In this document: piece after piece, positions 1-6,759 of the stretch
Numbering within the stretch: position 1 is the first letter of the stretch
Layout: the number at the start of each line of letters is the position of its first letter
NCBI GenBank assembly: GCA_945957225.1
Contig: CAMFKK010000135.1
Coordinates: 1-6,759, forward strand
Source of the DNA: an uncultured Sphingobacteriia bacterium
GTDB lineage: Bacteria; Bacteroidota; Bacteroidia; Chitinophagales; Chitinophagaceae
Direction: 5' to 3'
DNA: 6,759 nt
Made by a program: the position numbers and the translations under genes
Notes under the pieces: model-generated
Told to the model about the DNA's origin: nothing
The model's input: the letters and a program-made list of their open reading frames with translations, nothing else
Database searches by the model: none

Positions 1-468
1 GAGAATCATTTCTTCATAAGCTTTGTAAGTGATATTGACAATATTGTAAGTCATACCATCCTTAATTTGATCAACCTGATTGGCAGAAAGCTCTTTGTTT
101 AATTGCTCCAAATATTGGGTATGCAATTTTCCCAAGGCAAAAGTTCTAGATTGCTCAATTGCAGCTATGTCCAATTTTGCCTGTTCTTTGTCTGTATTTG
201 TCTTGGCCAATTTAATTTTGGCGTTAGCAGCATCATGAATTTGTCCCAGTTGCATATATTGAGATGCAACTATGCTTTCCACCCTATAAAATTTGGCAGA
301 ATCTGCAATTGCTAAAGGTGCCACTATTTTATAAGACCGCTGATGAATGACAAGTTGATAATCTGGGGTTGGTGCTGGAGATGCTTCTTTTACCTGTGCA
401 TTTAATTGCAACAGAGACAGGAAAATTCCTGCAAAAAAGACAATGGGGGATTTGGTTTTCCTAAGCAT
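1..468 (-). CDS. DUF3826-family secreted protein, N-terminal part (cut by left window edge)
   Basis: An ATG at 468-466 opens a frame with no stop down to base 1, giving 156 residues. Residues 1-24 are a clear signal peptide (K/R-rich start, hydrophobic IVFFAGIFLSLLQL, then LNA before Gln25), so the protein is exported and probably periplasmic. After a short Pro/Ala-rich linker (about 29-36), residues 37-156 resemble DUF3826, a family I know mainly from Bacteroidetes polysaccharide utilization loci. The best-recognised stretch is 115-155, around LHTQYLEQL and QIKDGMTYNIVNITYKAY. Residues 75-125 are rich in Lys, Ala, Gln and Glu and look helical. Family members are usually somewhat above 200 residues, so I expect roughly 50-80 more beyond the edge. 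The biochemical role is unknown; sugar binding has been suggested for the family but I see no proof here. It follows the GH2 gene on the same strand after a 143-bp gap. Family assignment is from remembered sequence, not a search. Confidence 0.82.
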   Translation of the reverse strand, partial: MLRKTKSPIVFFAGIFLSLLQLNAQVKEASPAPTPDYQLVIHQRSYKIVAPLAIADSAKFYRVESIVASQYMQLGQIHDAANAKIKLAKTNTDKEQAKLDIAAIEQSRTFALGKLHTQYLEQLNKELSANQVDQIKDGMTYNIVNITYKAYEEMIL

Positions 469-518
469 CGTTTGGCAAGTTTACAATCGGCACACAACCC
501 TTTTACAAATTGTGTTCG

Positions 519-549
519 TAAAAATAACATAGCCCTATCTCTAGACAAT
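519..549 (-). promoter_or_regulatory. candidate Bacteroidetes-type promoter for the DUF3826 gene
   Basis: Read on the minus strand, ATTG (549-546) is followed by exactly 19 bases and then TATTTTTA (526-519). The Bacteroidetes primary-sigma consensus is TTTG, about 19 bases, then TAnnTTTG, so the -33 box matches 3 of 4 positions and the -7 box 5 of 6 fixed positions. Transcription would start near 512-514 and leave a leader of about 45 nt before the ATG at 468. The site lies in the only sizeable non-coding gap of the window. The motif is short and the DNA AT-rich, so chance is possible. Confidence 0.45.
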
Positions 550-611
550 GTAAGGTTTGACTATAATGATGGAATATTTCACTATTTCGGTGAACAAGCA
601 ATCTTGGCAAC

Positions 612-3008
612 TCAATGGGTATTGATCTTTAAAAAACCAGGTTCCAATCCAGGAGATGTTATTTTTACCTCTATTATTCCAGATTTCTTATCTGATTGTA
701 TAATAGCTAAACACTTGCCTTTATAAGCAGGATATGGATTTGATTGAAAAGCATTGGTGGTTGCTTGGAATCCATTATCCATGGCCTTTAGGCTACCTAC
801 ACCTTGAACTGTGACTTTGATTGGCTTGTCTGAATCCGGCACCAATTGTCCATTCTTATCCAAGACCTGAATGGTTAAATAACATAGGTCTTTGCCGTTA
901 GCATGGATTATATTCCTATCTGCCTTGACTTCTATGCGATAAGCCGGACCCGCCGTTTTAATTTCCTTAACCTGTATTATTTGCCCATTTTTCCTAGAAA
1001 TTGCTTTAAGTACCCCCGGTTCAAATGGTACGCGCCACATGAGGTGCAAATCCTCCATTTGTTTGCGTTTGATTCCCAAAGATTTACCATTTAAAAACAG
1101 CTCCACTTCATCCGCTTGGTTGTAATAGGCCCAAACATCTATGGTCTTCCCTTTTTCCCAATTCCAGTGCGGAAATAGGTGTAATATGGGTTGATTGGTC
1201 CATTCGCTTTGGTACATATAGTAAACATCTTTGGGAAACCCTGCAAGGTCTACTATACCAAAATAAGCGCTTCTGGCAGGCCACGGATATGGGGTAGGTT
1301 CTCCCAAATAATCAAATCCTGACCAAACAAAGAGCCCAGAAAGAAATGGATATTTTTTAATGAGTTTCCAAGTTGCTTCATGAGTACTTCCCCAATAAGC
1401 CGCCACATGGTCATAAGCCGATACCGAAAAATCTGAATTCCCTTTTTCCACAGTTTTAAACTTGGAACTTTCTGGCCAATATCTGAGACTATCGGATGGT
1501 TGATCATAATGCCCCCTACTAGCCAAACCCGACACATTTTCTGCACCAATAAATTTTTGACCAGGATATTTTTGGGGAAAGTCTTCATAGGCTTCAATAT
1601 GATAATTAAAGCCAAGCACATCTAAAGCCCCTGATTGATAAATAAAATTCTTTTTGGGATCTGGTTCGGTTAATGCGCATGTAACGGGTCTGGTACTGTC
1701 TAAGGATTTAACAATCCCTACTAATTCCTTTGTCAATTTAATACCAGTACTATCAAACTGTTCTCTAATTTCATTCCCAATACTCCATAGAATAATAGAG
1801 GGATGGTTTCTATCTCGCTTTATTTGGTCTTCTAAATCTCTTTGATGCCATTTTGGAAAATCACTATAATAGTCAAATTTGTTTTTCTTTTTGTTCCACA
1901 TATCAAAAGCTTCATCCATAACCAAGAATCCCATTTGATCACAGAGATCCAATAGTTCTCTAGCAGGTGGGTTATGGGCAGTTCTAATAGCATTGGCCCC
2001 CATTTCCCGTAAGATGCGCAACTGTCTTCTCAGTGCCGAAACATTCACGGCAGCGCCTAATGCACCAAGATCATGGTGCAAGCAAACACCTTTAATTTTT
2101 AAGGGTTGGTCATTTAGATAAAATCCTTGGGCTGCATCAAAATGAAATTTTCTAATTCCAAATACGGTTTCATAATGATCCAATAAATTATTCCCTTGAT
2201 AAACCGATGTTTTTATATGATAGAGGTTTGGTGTTTGAATAGACCATAAAGAGGGTTGCTTTACTTGAAAATTTTGCTGTATTTGATTGGCGCCTTTTTG
2301 AACGGTCAATTCAGTAGATTGCTCTGAAACTGGTCTATTACCCTGATCAAATAAAACAGAGAAAACCGTAATTTTCTCCGATGTAAATGCATGAGATTGA
2401 ATGTCTAAAGACAATTGCACGCTTGCCAATTTGGAATCAACCATTGGGGTTGTTACAAAACTGCCTTCATAGCCTACGGCGATAGGATCTGTAGTAACCA
2501 GCCTCACATTTCTATAAATTCCAGAACCAGTATACCATCTTGAATTGGGTTGTGCAGAATTATCTGCCTTGACCAAGATTTTATTTAGCTTTTCACCAAA
2601 TACCAAATGGTCTGTTAGTTCATATTGAAATGAGATATAACCATTGGGTCTTTTACCCAATAAATGACCATTGATCCATACTTCTGAATTTCTATAGATA
2701 CCATCAAATTCAATATAAATTCTTTTACCCTTTGAGGTATTGGGCAAATGGAAGGTTTTTTGATACCATCCGATGCCACCGGGCAAAGCGCCGCCCAATG
2801 TTGTAGCAGGTGCTTTTTCACTAAAGGGTAATTCAATACTCCAATCATGTGGCAGGTTGATGCTTTTCCACTTTCCAGTTGGTATTGAATCTGACAATTG
2901 AAAACCCCAAGACTCGTTAAAATCTTTGACTACTCTTTGGCCTATAGCTGCTCCTGCCAATAAAAAGCATAAAAAAGAAAGCCAGATTTTGGATAAAAAT
3001 GGTTGCAT
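612..3008 (-). CDS. GH2 family glycoside hydrolase, beta-galactosidase type, secreted
   Basis: Retaining exo-glycosidase, most likely cleaving terminal beta-D-galactose; 798 residues from the ATG at 3008-3006. An in-frame TTG two codons upstream directly abuts the preceding stop; I prefer the ATG. Residues 1-23 are a signal peptide ending AIG before Gln24. Domain order: sugar-binding beta-sandwich (about 28-171), Ig-like domain (about 178-285), TIM barrel (about 293-600), DUF4982-like module (about 622-685, around VELFLNGKSLG) and a C-terminal GH2 C5-like module (about 690-790). Visible catalytic features are LHHD in the first barrel strand, RTAHNPP (342-348), acid/base Glu413 in WSIGNE and nucleophile Glu490 in IGAENVSGLASRG, 77 residues apart as usual for GH2. 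The late barrel motif FVWSGFDYLGEPTPYPWP is intact. Length and modules are typical and the enzyme looks functional. It is the third gene of the operon, 6 nt after the propeller gene's stop. Beta-galactosidase is the best guess; relatives with this architecture include other beta-glycosidases such as beta-glucuronidases. Confidence 0.93.
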   Translation of the reverse strand: MQPFLSKIWLSFLCFLLAGAAIGQRVVKDFNESWGFQLSDSIPTGKWKSINLPHDWSIELPFSEKAPATTLGGALPGGIGWYQKTFHLPNTSKGKRIYIEFDGIYRNSEVWINGHLLGKRPNGYISFQYELTDHLVFGEKLNKILVKADNSAQPNSRWYTGSGIYRNVRLVTTDPIAVGYEGSFVTTPMVDSKLASVQLSLDIQSHAFTSEKITVFSVLFDQGNRPVSEQSTELTVQKGANQIQQNFQVKQPSLWSIQTPNLYHIKTSVYQGNNLLDHYETVFGIRKFHFDAAQGFYLNDQPLKIKGVCLHHDLGALGAAVNVSALRRQLRILREMGANAIRTAHNPPARELLDLCDQMGFLVMDEAFDMWNKKKNKFDYYSDFPKWHQRDLEDQIKRDRNHPSIILWSIGNEIREQFDSTGIKLTKELVGIVKSLDSTRPVTCALTEPDPKKNFIYQSGALDVLGFNYHIEAYEDFPQKYPGQKFIGAENVSGLASRGHYDQPSDSLRYWPESSKFKTVEKGNSDFSVSAYDHVAAYWGSTHEATWKLIKKYPFLSGLFVWSGFDYLGEPTPYPWPARSAYFGIVDLAGFPKDVYYMYQSEWTNQPILHLFPHWNWEKGKTIDVWAYYNQADEVELFLNGKSLGIKRKQMEDLHLMWRVPFEPGVLKAISRKNGQIIQVKEIKTAGPAYRIEVKADRNIIHANGKDLCYLTIQVLDKNGQLVPDSDKPIKVTVQGVGSLKAMDNGFQATTNAFQSNPYPAYKGKCLAIIQSDKKSGIIEVKITSPGLEPGFLKINTH

Positions 3009-3014
3009 GTTCAA

Positions 3015-4136
3015 TTATTTCAAGTTGGGTTCAATAAAACCAACTTTTGTTTTTCCTAGATCTTTTGAAGTGGCTACAGCAATACCGCGTTGGTCTGCTT
3101 GATTGGTAGCACAATAAAAATGGTATACTATGCCTTTGTATTTTAATACATAGGATTTGTGTGCGTATTTATTATCATAGGGTTCAGAAGAATTTACAAG
3201 GTCTGCGCCATTCCAATCCGTCCAGTTTACAAGGTCATAGGAACAAGCAAATCTATTAAATGCGTCCTTTCTTCCTTCCCAAAAAGCCCCATAATAAAAC
3301 ATGACCCATAGATCACCCATTTTTTGTACAATAGCGTCTCCCGTAATGCCAACAGGATGTTGCATAATTGGTGTATCTAAATAGCGTTTCCAATGAACCA
3401 TATCATTGCTCAAAGCCATTCCTATTCTTTCAAACCACCTGATTTTTTTATTGCCATTTGAACTATCGCCATTGGCATTATAAAACATGATAAAGGGAGC
3501 GCCTAAGGTTTTGTTCTTATCCCAAATAATACTGCTTTTATATTCTTTTTTGTTTTCCCACCAACGCGCGTCAGAATCATTTGATTTTAATACTGGAGTA
3601 CCAAGCACTTCCCATTCTTTTACCTGATGAGGAGAGGATGCAGTACTGGCAATCCCTATTGATAATTCTCCCGCTTCATAACCTTTGTCTTTACCCCCTA
3701 TATAAGACATCCAATACTTACCATCATATTTTTCCAATGTATAAGAGCCCTCCCATTTTGGGTCTTGCAATGCCATGTATCCAGCCCTTTGATGTGCATC
3801 CCAACGGCTACTATCTTTTGAATAAGATAGAATTTTACCCAAACTGGTCCATTGAAGCAAATCCTTACTTTTAGCCAAATAGGTTTCATAACCTTTGCCA
3901 TCAAACAAGATATAACTCATAAACCAATCCTTTCCTTTTCTAAACACGGTAGGACAATCAATTTTTTTTCCATTGTCTTGGGGTACTACTACCATGCCAT
4001 ATTTGAATGGGGTTTTGACTTCTTCATATACTTTAACCATCTCTGCATGAGTCACTGACTTTTTTGCAACTTGCCCATGAGTAATGGAGAGTACAAAAAT
4101 ACCTACCAAAAGGCTGCTATATTTGATCAAACGCAT
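3015..4136 (-). CDS. Secreted GH43/GH130-like five-bladed beta-propeller protein (putative glycosidase)
   Basis: 373 residues from the ATG at 4136-4134; a GTG one codon earlier (4139) is the alternative start. Residues 1-22 form a signal peptide (RLIKYSSLLVGIFVLSITHG before Gln22), indicating export. The mature part holds five propeller-type repeats: about 60-96 (DCPTVFRKGKDWFMSY to SKDLLQW), 125-175 (DPKWEGSYTLEKYDGKYWMSY to EW), 199-249 (YKSSIIWD to SNDMVHW), 266-305 (GDAIVQKMGDLWVMFYYGA to SYDLVNW) and 325-360 (AHKSYVLKYKGIVYHFYCA to ATSKDL). This is the five-bladed fold of GH43, GH130 and relatives, and similar proteins are annotated 'glycosylase' or 'family 43-like'. Asp60 in blade I and Asp267 in blade IV are candidate active-site acids, but I cannot align a complete GH43 Asp/Asp/Glu triad, so family number and substrate stay open. 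Its start overlaps the GH78 stop by 1 nt and GH2 follows 6 nt after its TAA, so it is a tightly coupled middle gene of the operon. Length is normal for a single-domain propeller enzyme. Confidence 0.82.
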   Translation of the reverse strand: MRLIKYSSLLVGIFVLSITHGQVAKKSVTHAEMVKVYEEVKTPFKYGMVVVPQDNGKKIDCPTVFRKGKDWFMSYILFDGKGYETYLAKSKDLLQWTSLGKILSYSKDSSRWDAHQRAGYMALQDPKWEGSYTLEKYDGKYWMSYIGGKDKGYEAGELSIGIASTASSPHQVKEWEVLGTPVLKSNDSDARWWENKKEYKSSIIWDKNKTLGAPFIMFYNANGDSSNGNKKIRWFERIGMALSNDMVHWKRYLDTPIMQHPVGITGDAIVQKMGDLWVMFYYGAFWEGRKDAFNRFACSYDLVNWTDWNGADLVNSSEPYDNKYAHKSYVLKYKGIVYHFYCATNQADQRGIAVATSKDLGKTKVGFIEPNLK

Positions 4137-4139
4137 CAC
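4134..4139 (-). promoter_or_regulatory. overlapping stop/start junction (translational coupling site)
   Basis: On the minus strand these bases read GTGATG. The GH78 stop TGA (4138-4136) shares its last base with the ATG (4136-4134) of the propeller gene, while the GTG at 4139-4137 is an alternative start overlapping by 4 nt. No Shine-Dalgarno sequence precedes it (the upstream bases read TTAAAAAACC). Ribosomes finishing GH78 probably re-initiate here, which would keep the two products in step. Confidence 0.7.
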
Positions 4140-6759
4140 GGTTTTTTAACTATAAAATGATAATTTCCAGAACCAATACTCAAGACAATTTTATCTAATT
4201 TTCTTTCCAATATTTTAATTTCTGAACCATTAGAAACCAATTTTCCTGACTCCAAAACCTGATCAGTTTGCTTGGCCGGAATTTCAACTAAAGCGCTAGT
4301 ATTGGCTGGAATTTGAAGGTCTAAATCAAAATCCTGTCCTTTTTTCCAAGCTGATTTAATCATTCCATGAACGGATTGATAGTGAGCTGTTACTTGTTTA
4401 AGATCTCCCACCACTTGTGGTCTAATTATTATTTGTTTAAACCCAATGCCATCTTTACTTTGACTTATTCCACCCAATCCTTCATAGAACCATTCCATTA
4501 AATGCCCCAACATAAAATGGTTATTAGAAACATTTGGCAATGCCTGCCAACTTTCCGTTAAGGCGGTTGCTCCATGTGCCAATTGATAACCATAACCAGG
4601 CACATCATTCCTATTATTCATCTTAAATATGATATCGCTTCTTCCTTCTTGATCCAAGGCTTTTAATAAATATCTATACCCTATATCGCCAGCAGTTAAT
4701 GCATAATTGCTTTGTTCAATATCTGCCACAATATTATTGACAACTGCTGTTCTATTTTCTGGCGCTACCAAATCCATATAAACAGCCATAGCATTGGCCG
4801 TTTGACTTCCACTAGCATATTGGTTGGTAGTATTTTTAAAGAAAGCCTCATTAAAAGCCTTTTTCACGTCTGCACCCAGTTGCAGGTATCTTGTATGGTC
4901 TTCTTTTTTTCCAAGCACTTGGGCTATTTTACCAATGATAACTATATCATGATAATAAATAGCTGTTGCAGTAACACCCTTTGGCGTTAATTGTGATTCA
5001 CCTGGTCTTGCTGGCCCCAAGTCAAACCAATCACCCAATCCATGTGATAGCAAATGATTTTCCGATTTTCTATCTAAATATGCCACATAGCGTTGCATCA
5101 TCTCATAGCTTTCTTCCAATACCTGCTTATCTGCATACCATTGATACAAGTACCAGGGTAATAAAATAGCATTACTACCCCATTCAGGGGAATCCCTAAA
5201 CCCTTTTTCAAATTGCACATACTCTGGCGCTATATCGGGTATCAATCCATCTTCTGTTTGTGCCATTTGCATGTCACGTATAATTTTTCTGCATAGGCTA
5301 GCTATATCATATTCAAATTTAACTGAAGCTCCTACCAAATGTGCCTCTTCTAGCCAACCCAGTTTTTCTCTATGTGGACAATCAGTAAACACACTTGCCA
5401 TATTACTTTTGATGGCCCAGTCAATTAACTGATTGGTTTGATTGAATAATAAATTTGAGCTTTGAAAACTGCCTAGTTCTTTTGCGGCATTTCTGGTATG
5501 CAATCCTTTAATGTCTAATACAATGGGTAAATGTTTTGGATTGGGTTCTCCAGGTTGCTTTGCAGATTGCACCTGCACATATCTAAAACCATAATAAGTA
5601 AACTTGGGTTGCCACACTTCAATGCCATTCCCTTTTAATACATAGGTATAATAGCTAGGACTACCAGTTGCTTTTTGATTGACAGTTCCGTCTTCATTGA
5701 GTAATTCTGCTGTTAAGATTTTTACCGTATCACCTTGTTTACCTTGAACTGAAATCTTAGGAATCCCACTCATGTTCTGTCCAAGATCATAAACCAAGAA
5801 ATGGTTAGGTAATGATCTTACTGAAATAGAGGAAAAACTTTTCATGATTTTTAAAGGCTCGGCCATTTGCCATTCCAATGCGGGACCAGTTGATAAAAAA
5901 ACGGATTGCCATTGTTTATCATCAAATCCAATTTGATTCCATCCCCTTTGTTCTAAATTGGCATCATAATCTTCCCCGCCATAAATACTACTGAAATAAG
6001 TGGGTGATGGTGCAGTTTTCCAACTCTTGTCAGAAACAATATCTTCAGTAGAACCATCCACATAAATCAAGGATAGCCTACAAATCATTTTGGGATAACC
6101 ATATGCTCCAGTTAGTTTACGGTACCTTTCTCTTGGCTGATAAAAAAATCCGTTACCCAATTCAGCTCCCAAACAATTCTCCCCATTTTTCAAATAGGAT
6201 GTTAAGTCAAAGCCAACATACAAAGCATGCTTACTATATTGAGTCCAACCCGGATCAAGAAAATGATCTCCTATTTTCTTACCATTGATACTCATTTCAA
6301 AATGTCCCAATCCTGAAACATATAAAACAGCTTCTTTGATCTTTTTAGTAATTGCAAATGATTTTCTAAACATGGGCAAGACATCCTTTCCCGGCCCCCA
6401 TACTTTTTTACCGTTACCGTGCACGGCTGGAATAATTTTGGAAGAATCGGGCAATAAGGCATACGCTATCCACTGGGCATTTTTCCAATCTGACTGATCC
6501 AATAAACCCATTCTCCATGTTGCAATGGCAGACCAAGAACTGGTATTGCCCTTATTATCTTTTACCTGAACTTTCCAATAATATTTGTTGTTTGAAACCA
6601 ATTCCTTACCCTTATAGATAACTTGATTGGATTGATTAGCATTAACCCAACCGCTATTCCAAATAGTCCCCTGATTTTTAACCAATAACAGGCTATCTTC
6701 TGAGACTAAAATTTGATAGGCAATTTGTACCACATTTCTTTGTTTAGAAATTAAATTCC
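4136..6759 (-). CDS. GH78 alpha-L-rhamnosidase, 5' end missing at right window edge
   Basis: Inverting exo-enzyme releasing terminal alpha-L-rhamnose from plant glycans. The frame is open to the right edge, so the true start and signal peptide lie outside. Positions below count from the internal GTG at 6733. Residues 1-75 are the N-terminal Fn3-like domain (AYQILVSE, YYWKVQVKD, WRMGLL). The rhamnosidase N domain spans about 105-290 (LYVSGLGHFEMSINGKKIGD, DPGWTQYSK). A beta-sandwich covers about 305-410 (LVYDLGQNMSG, YYGFRYVQV). The (alpha/alpha)6 catalytic barrel runs about 420-760, and a C-terminal beta domain about 762-840. Active-site motifs are intact: DCPHREKLGW with Glu456 as predicted general acid, GDW at 567-569, and HGATALTESW with Glu727 as predicted general base. 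Eight more in-frame codons before the GTG read NLISKQRN, continuing the usual family N-terminus. It ends in TGA at 4138-4136, overlapping the next start. About 870 residues are visible, with perhaps 30-60 missing. Localisation cannot be read here. Confidence 0.95.
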   Translation of the reverse strand, partial: NLISKQRNVVQIAYQILVSEDSLLLVKNQGTIWNSGWVNANQSNQVIYKGKELVSNNKYYWKVQVKDNKGNTSSWSAIATWRMGLLDQSDWKNAQWIAYALLPDSSKIIPAVHGNGKKVWGPGKDVLPMFRKSFAITKKIKEAVLYVSGLGHFEMSINGKKIGDHFLDPGWTQYSKHALYVGFDLTSYLKNGENCLGAELGNGFFYQPRERYRKLTGAYGYPKMICRLSLIYVDGSTEDIVSDKSWKTAPSPTYFSSIYGGEDYDANLEQRGWNQIGFDDKQWQSVFLSTGPALEWQMAEPLKIMKSFSSISVRSLPNHFLVYDLGQNMSGIPKISVQGKQGDTVKILTAELLNEDGTVNQKATGSPSYYTYVLKGNGIEVWQPKFTYYGFRYVQVQSAKQPGEPNPKHLPIVLDIKGLHTRNAAKELGSFQSSNLLFNQTNQLIDWAIKSNMASVFTDCPHREKLGWLEEAHLVGASVKFEYDIASLCRKIIRDMQMAQTEDGLIPDIAPEYVQFEKGFRDSPEWGSNAILLPWYLYQWYADKQVLEESYEMMQRYVAYLDRKSENHLLSHGLGDWFDLGPARPGESQLTPKGVTATAIYYHDIVIIGKIAQVLGKKEDHTRYLQLGADVKKAFNEAFFKNTTNQYASGSQTANAMAVYMDLVAPENRTAVVNNIVADIEQSNYALTAGDIGYRYLLKALDQEGRSDIIFKMNNRNDVPGYGYQLAHGATALTESWQALPNVSNNHFMLGHLMEWFYEGLGGISQSKDGIGFKQIIIRPQVVGDLKQVTAHYQSVHGMIKSAWKKGQDFDLDLQIPANTSALVEIPAKQTDQVLESGKLVSNGSEIKILERKLDKIVLSIGSGNYHFIVKKP

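Noticed and set aside
578..594. Small hairpin downstream of the GH2 stop (TTCAC, 7-base loop, GTGAA)
   Set aside because: The stem is only 5 bp, AT-rich, and not followed by a T run on the minus strand, so it is not supportable as an intrinsic terminator.
406..726. 106-codon plus-strand frame spanning the gap between GH2 and DUF3826
   Set aside because: It lies antisense to the 5' end of DUF3826 and the 3' end of GH2, has no start-site support and resembles nothing; both overlapped genes are convincing.
1253..1621. 122-codon minus-strand frame inside the GH2 gene
   Set aside because: It is an out-of-frame shadow of the GH2 catalytic domain, whose protein is conserved and intact through this stretch; the shadow has low-complexity, unrecognisable sequence.
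2061..2080. Near-perfect 20-base palindrome (TGCACCA and TGGTGCA arms around AGATCA)
   Set aside because: It falls inside the GH2 gene over the conserved LHHDLGA motif, so the bases are explained by the protein; no second copy was seen to suggest an operator.
3009..3014. TTG start for GH2 directly abutting the preceding stop
   Set aside because: Possible, but an ATG only two codons downstream gives an equally good signal peptide and is the commoner start.
3581..3874. 97-codon plus-strand frame opposite the propeller gene
   Set aside because: It is antisense to conserved blades I and II, with no recognisable domain or ribosome binding context.
3962..3969. Run of eight T (A8 on the coding strand) in the propeller gene, a possible slippage or phase-variation tract
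   Set aside because: It encodes the Lys-Lys before the blade I Asp in frame, the gene is intact, and eight A's are unremarkable in such AT-rich coding DNA.

Overview
The window is a stretch of carbohydrate-degradation locus from a member of the Bacteroidota. Everything coding is on the minus strand, so transcription runs from high to low coordinates. The phylum call rests on four things: the protein families present (a DUF3826 protein and a GH2 enzyme with the C-terminal module set common in Bacteroidetes), AT-rich sequence, start sites without Shine-Dalgarno motifs, and signal peptides that all place Gln at the predicted mature N-terminus. An environmental or soil/freshwater member such as the Chitinophagaceae would fit, but this is only an impression.

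Layout in transcription order: (1) 6759-4136, a GH78 alpha-L-rhamnosidase whose 5' end lies beyond the right edge; (2) 4136-3015, a secreted five-bladed beta-propeller protein of the GH43/GH130-like 'glycosylase' type, whose start overlaps the GH78 stop; (3) 3008-612, a secreted GH2 beta-galactosidase-type enzyme, starting 6 nt after the previous stop; (4) a 143-bp gap (611-469) with a good candidate Bacteroidetes-type promoter at 549-519; (5) 468-1, the N-terminal 156 residues of a DUF3826 protein, cut by the left edge.

The first three genes are almost certainly one operon (1-nt overlap, then a 6-nt gap). DUF3826 may be read from the operon, from its own promoter, or both. Together the genes look like the enzyme part of a polysaccharide utilization locus acting on a rhamnose-containing plant glycan such as rhamnogalacturonan or an arabinogalactan. 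GH78 would remove terminal L-rhamnose, GH2 a beta-linked sugar (most likely galactose), and the propeller protein a third, undefined linkage. No SusC/SusD pair, regulator or transporter is visible, so the substrate is inferred only from the enzyme families.

There are no RNA genes, mobile elements, CRISPR arrays or obvious terminators. The least characterised parts are the propeller protein and the DUF3826 protein. I do not see a wholly new type of system.
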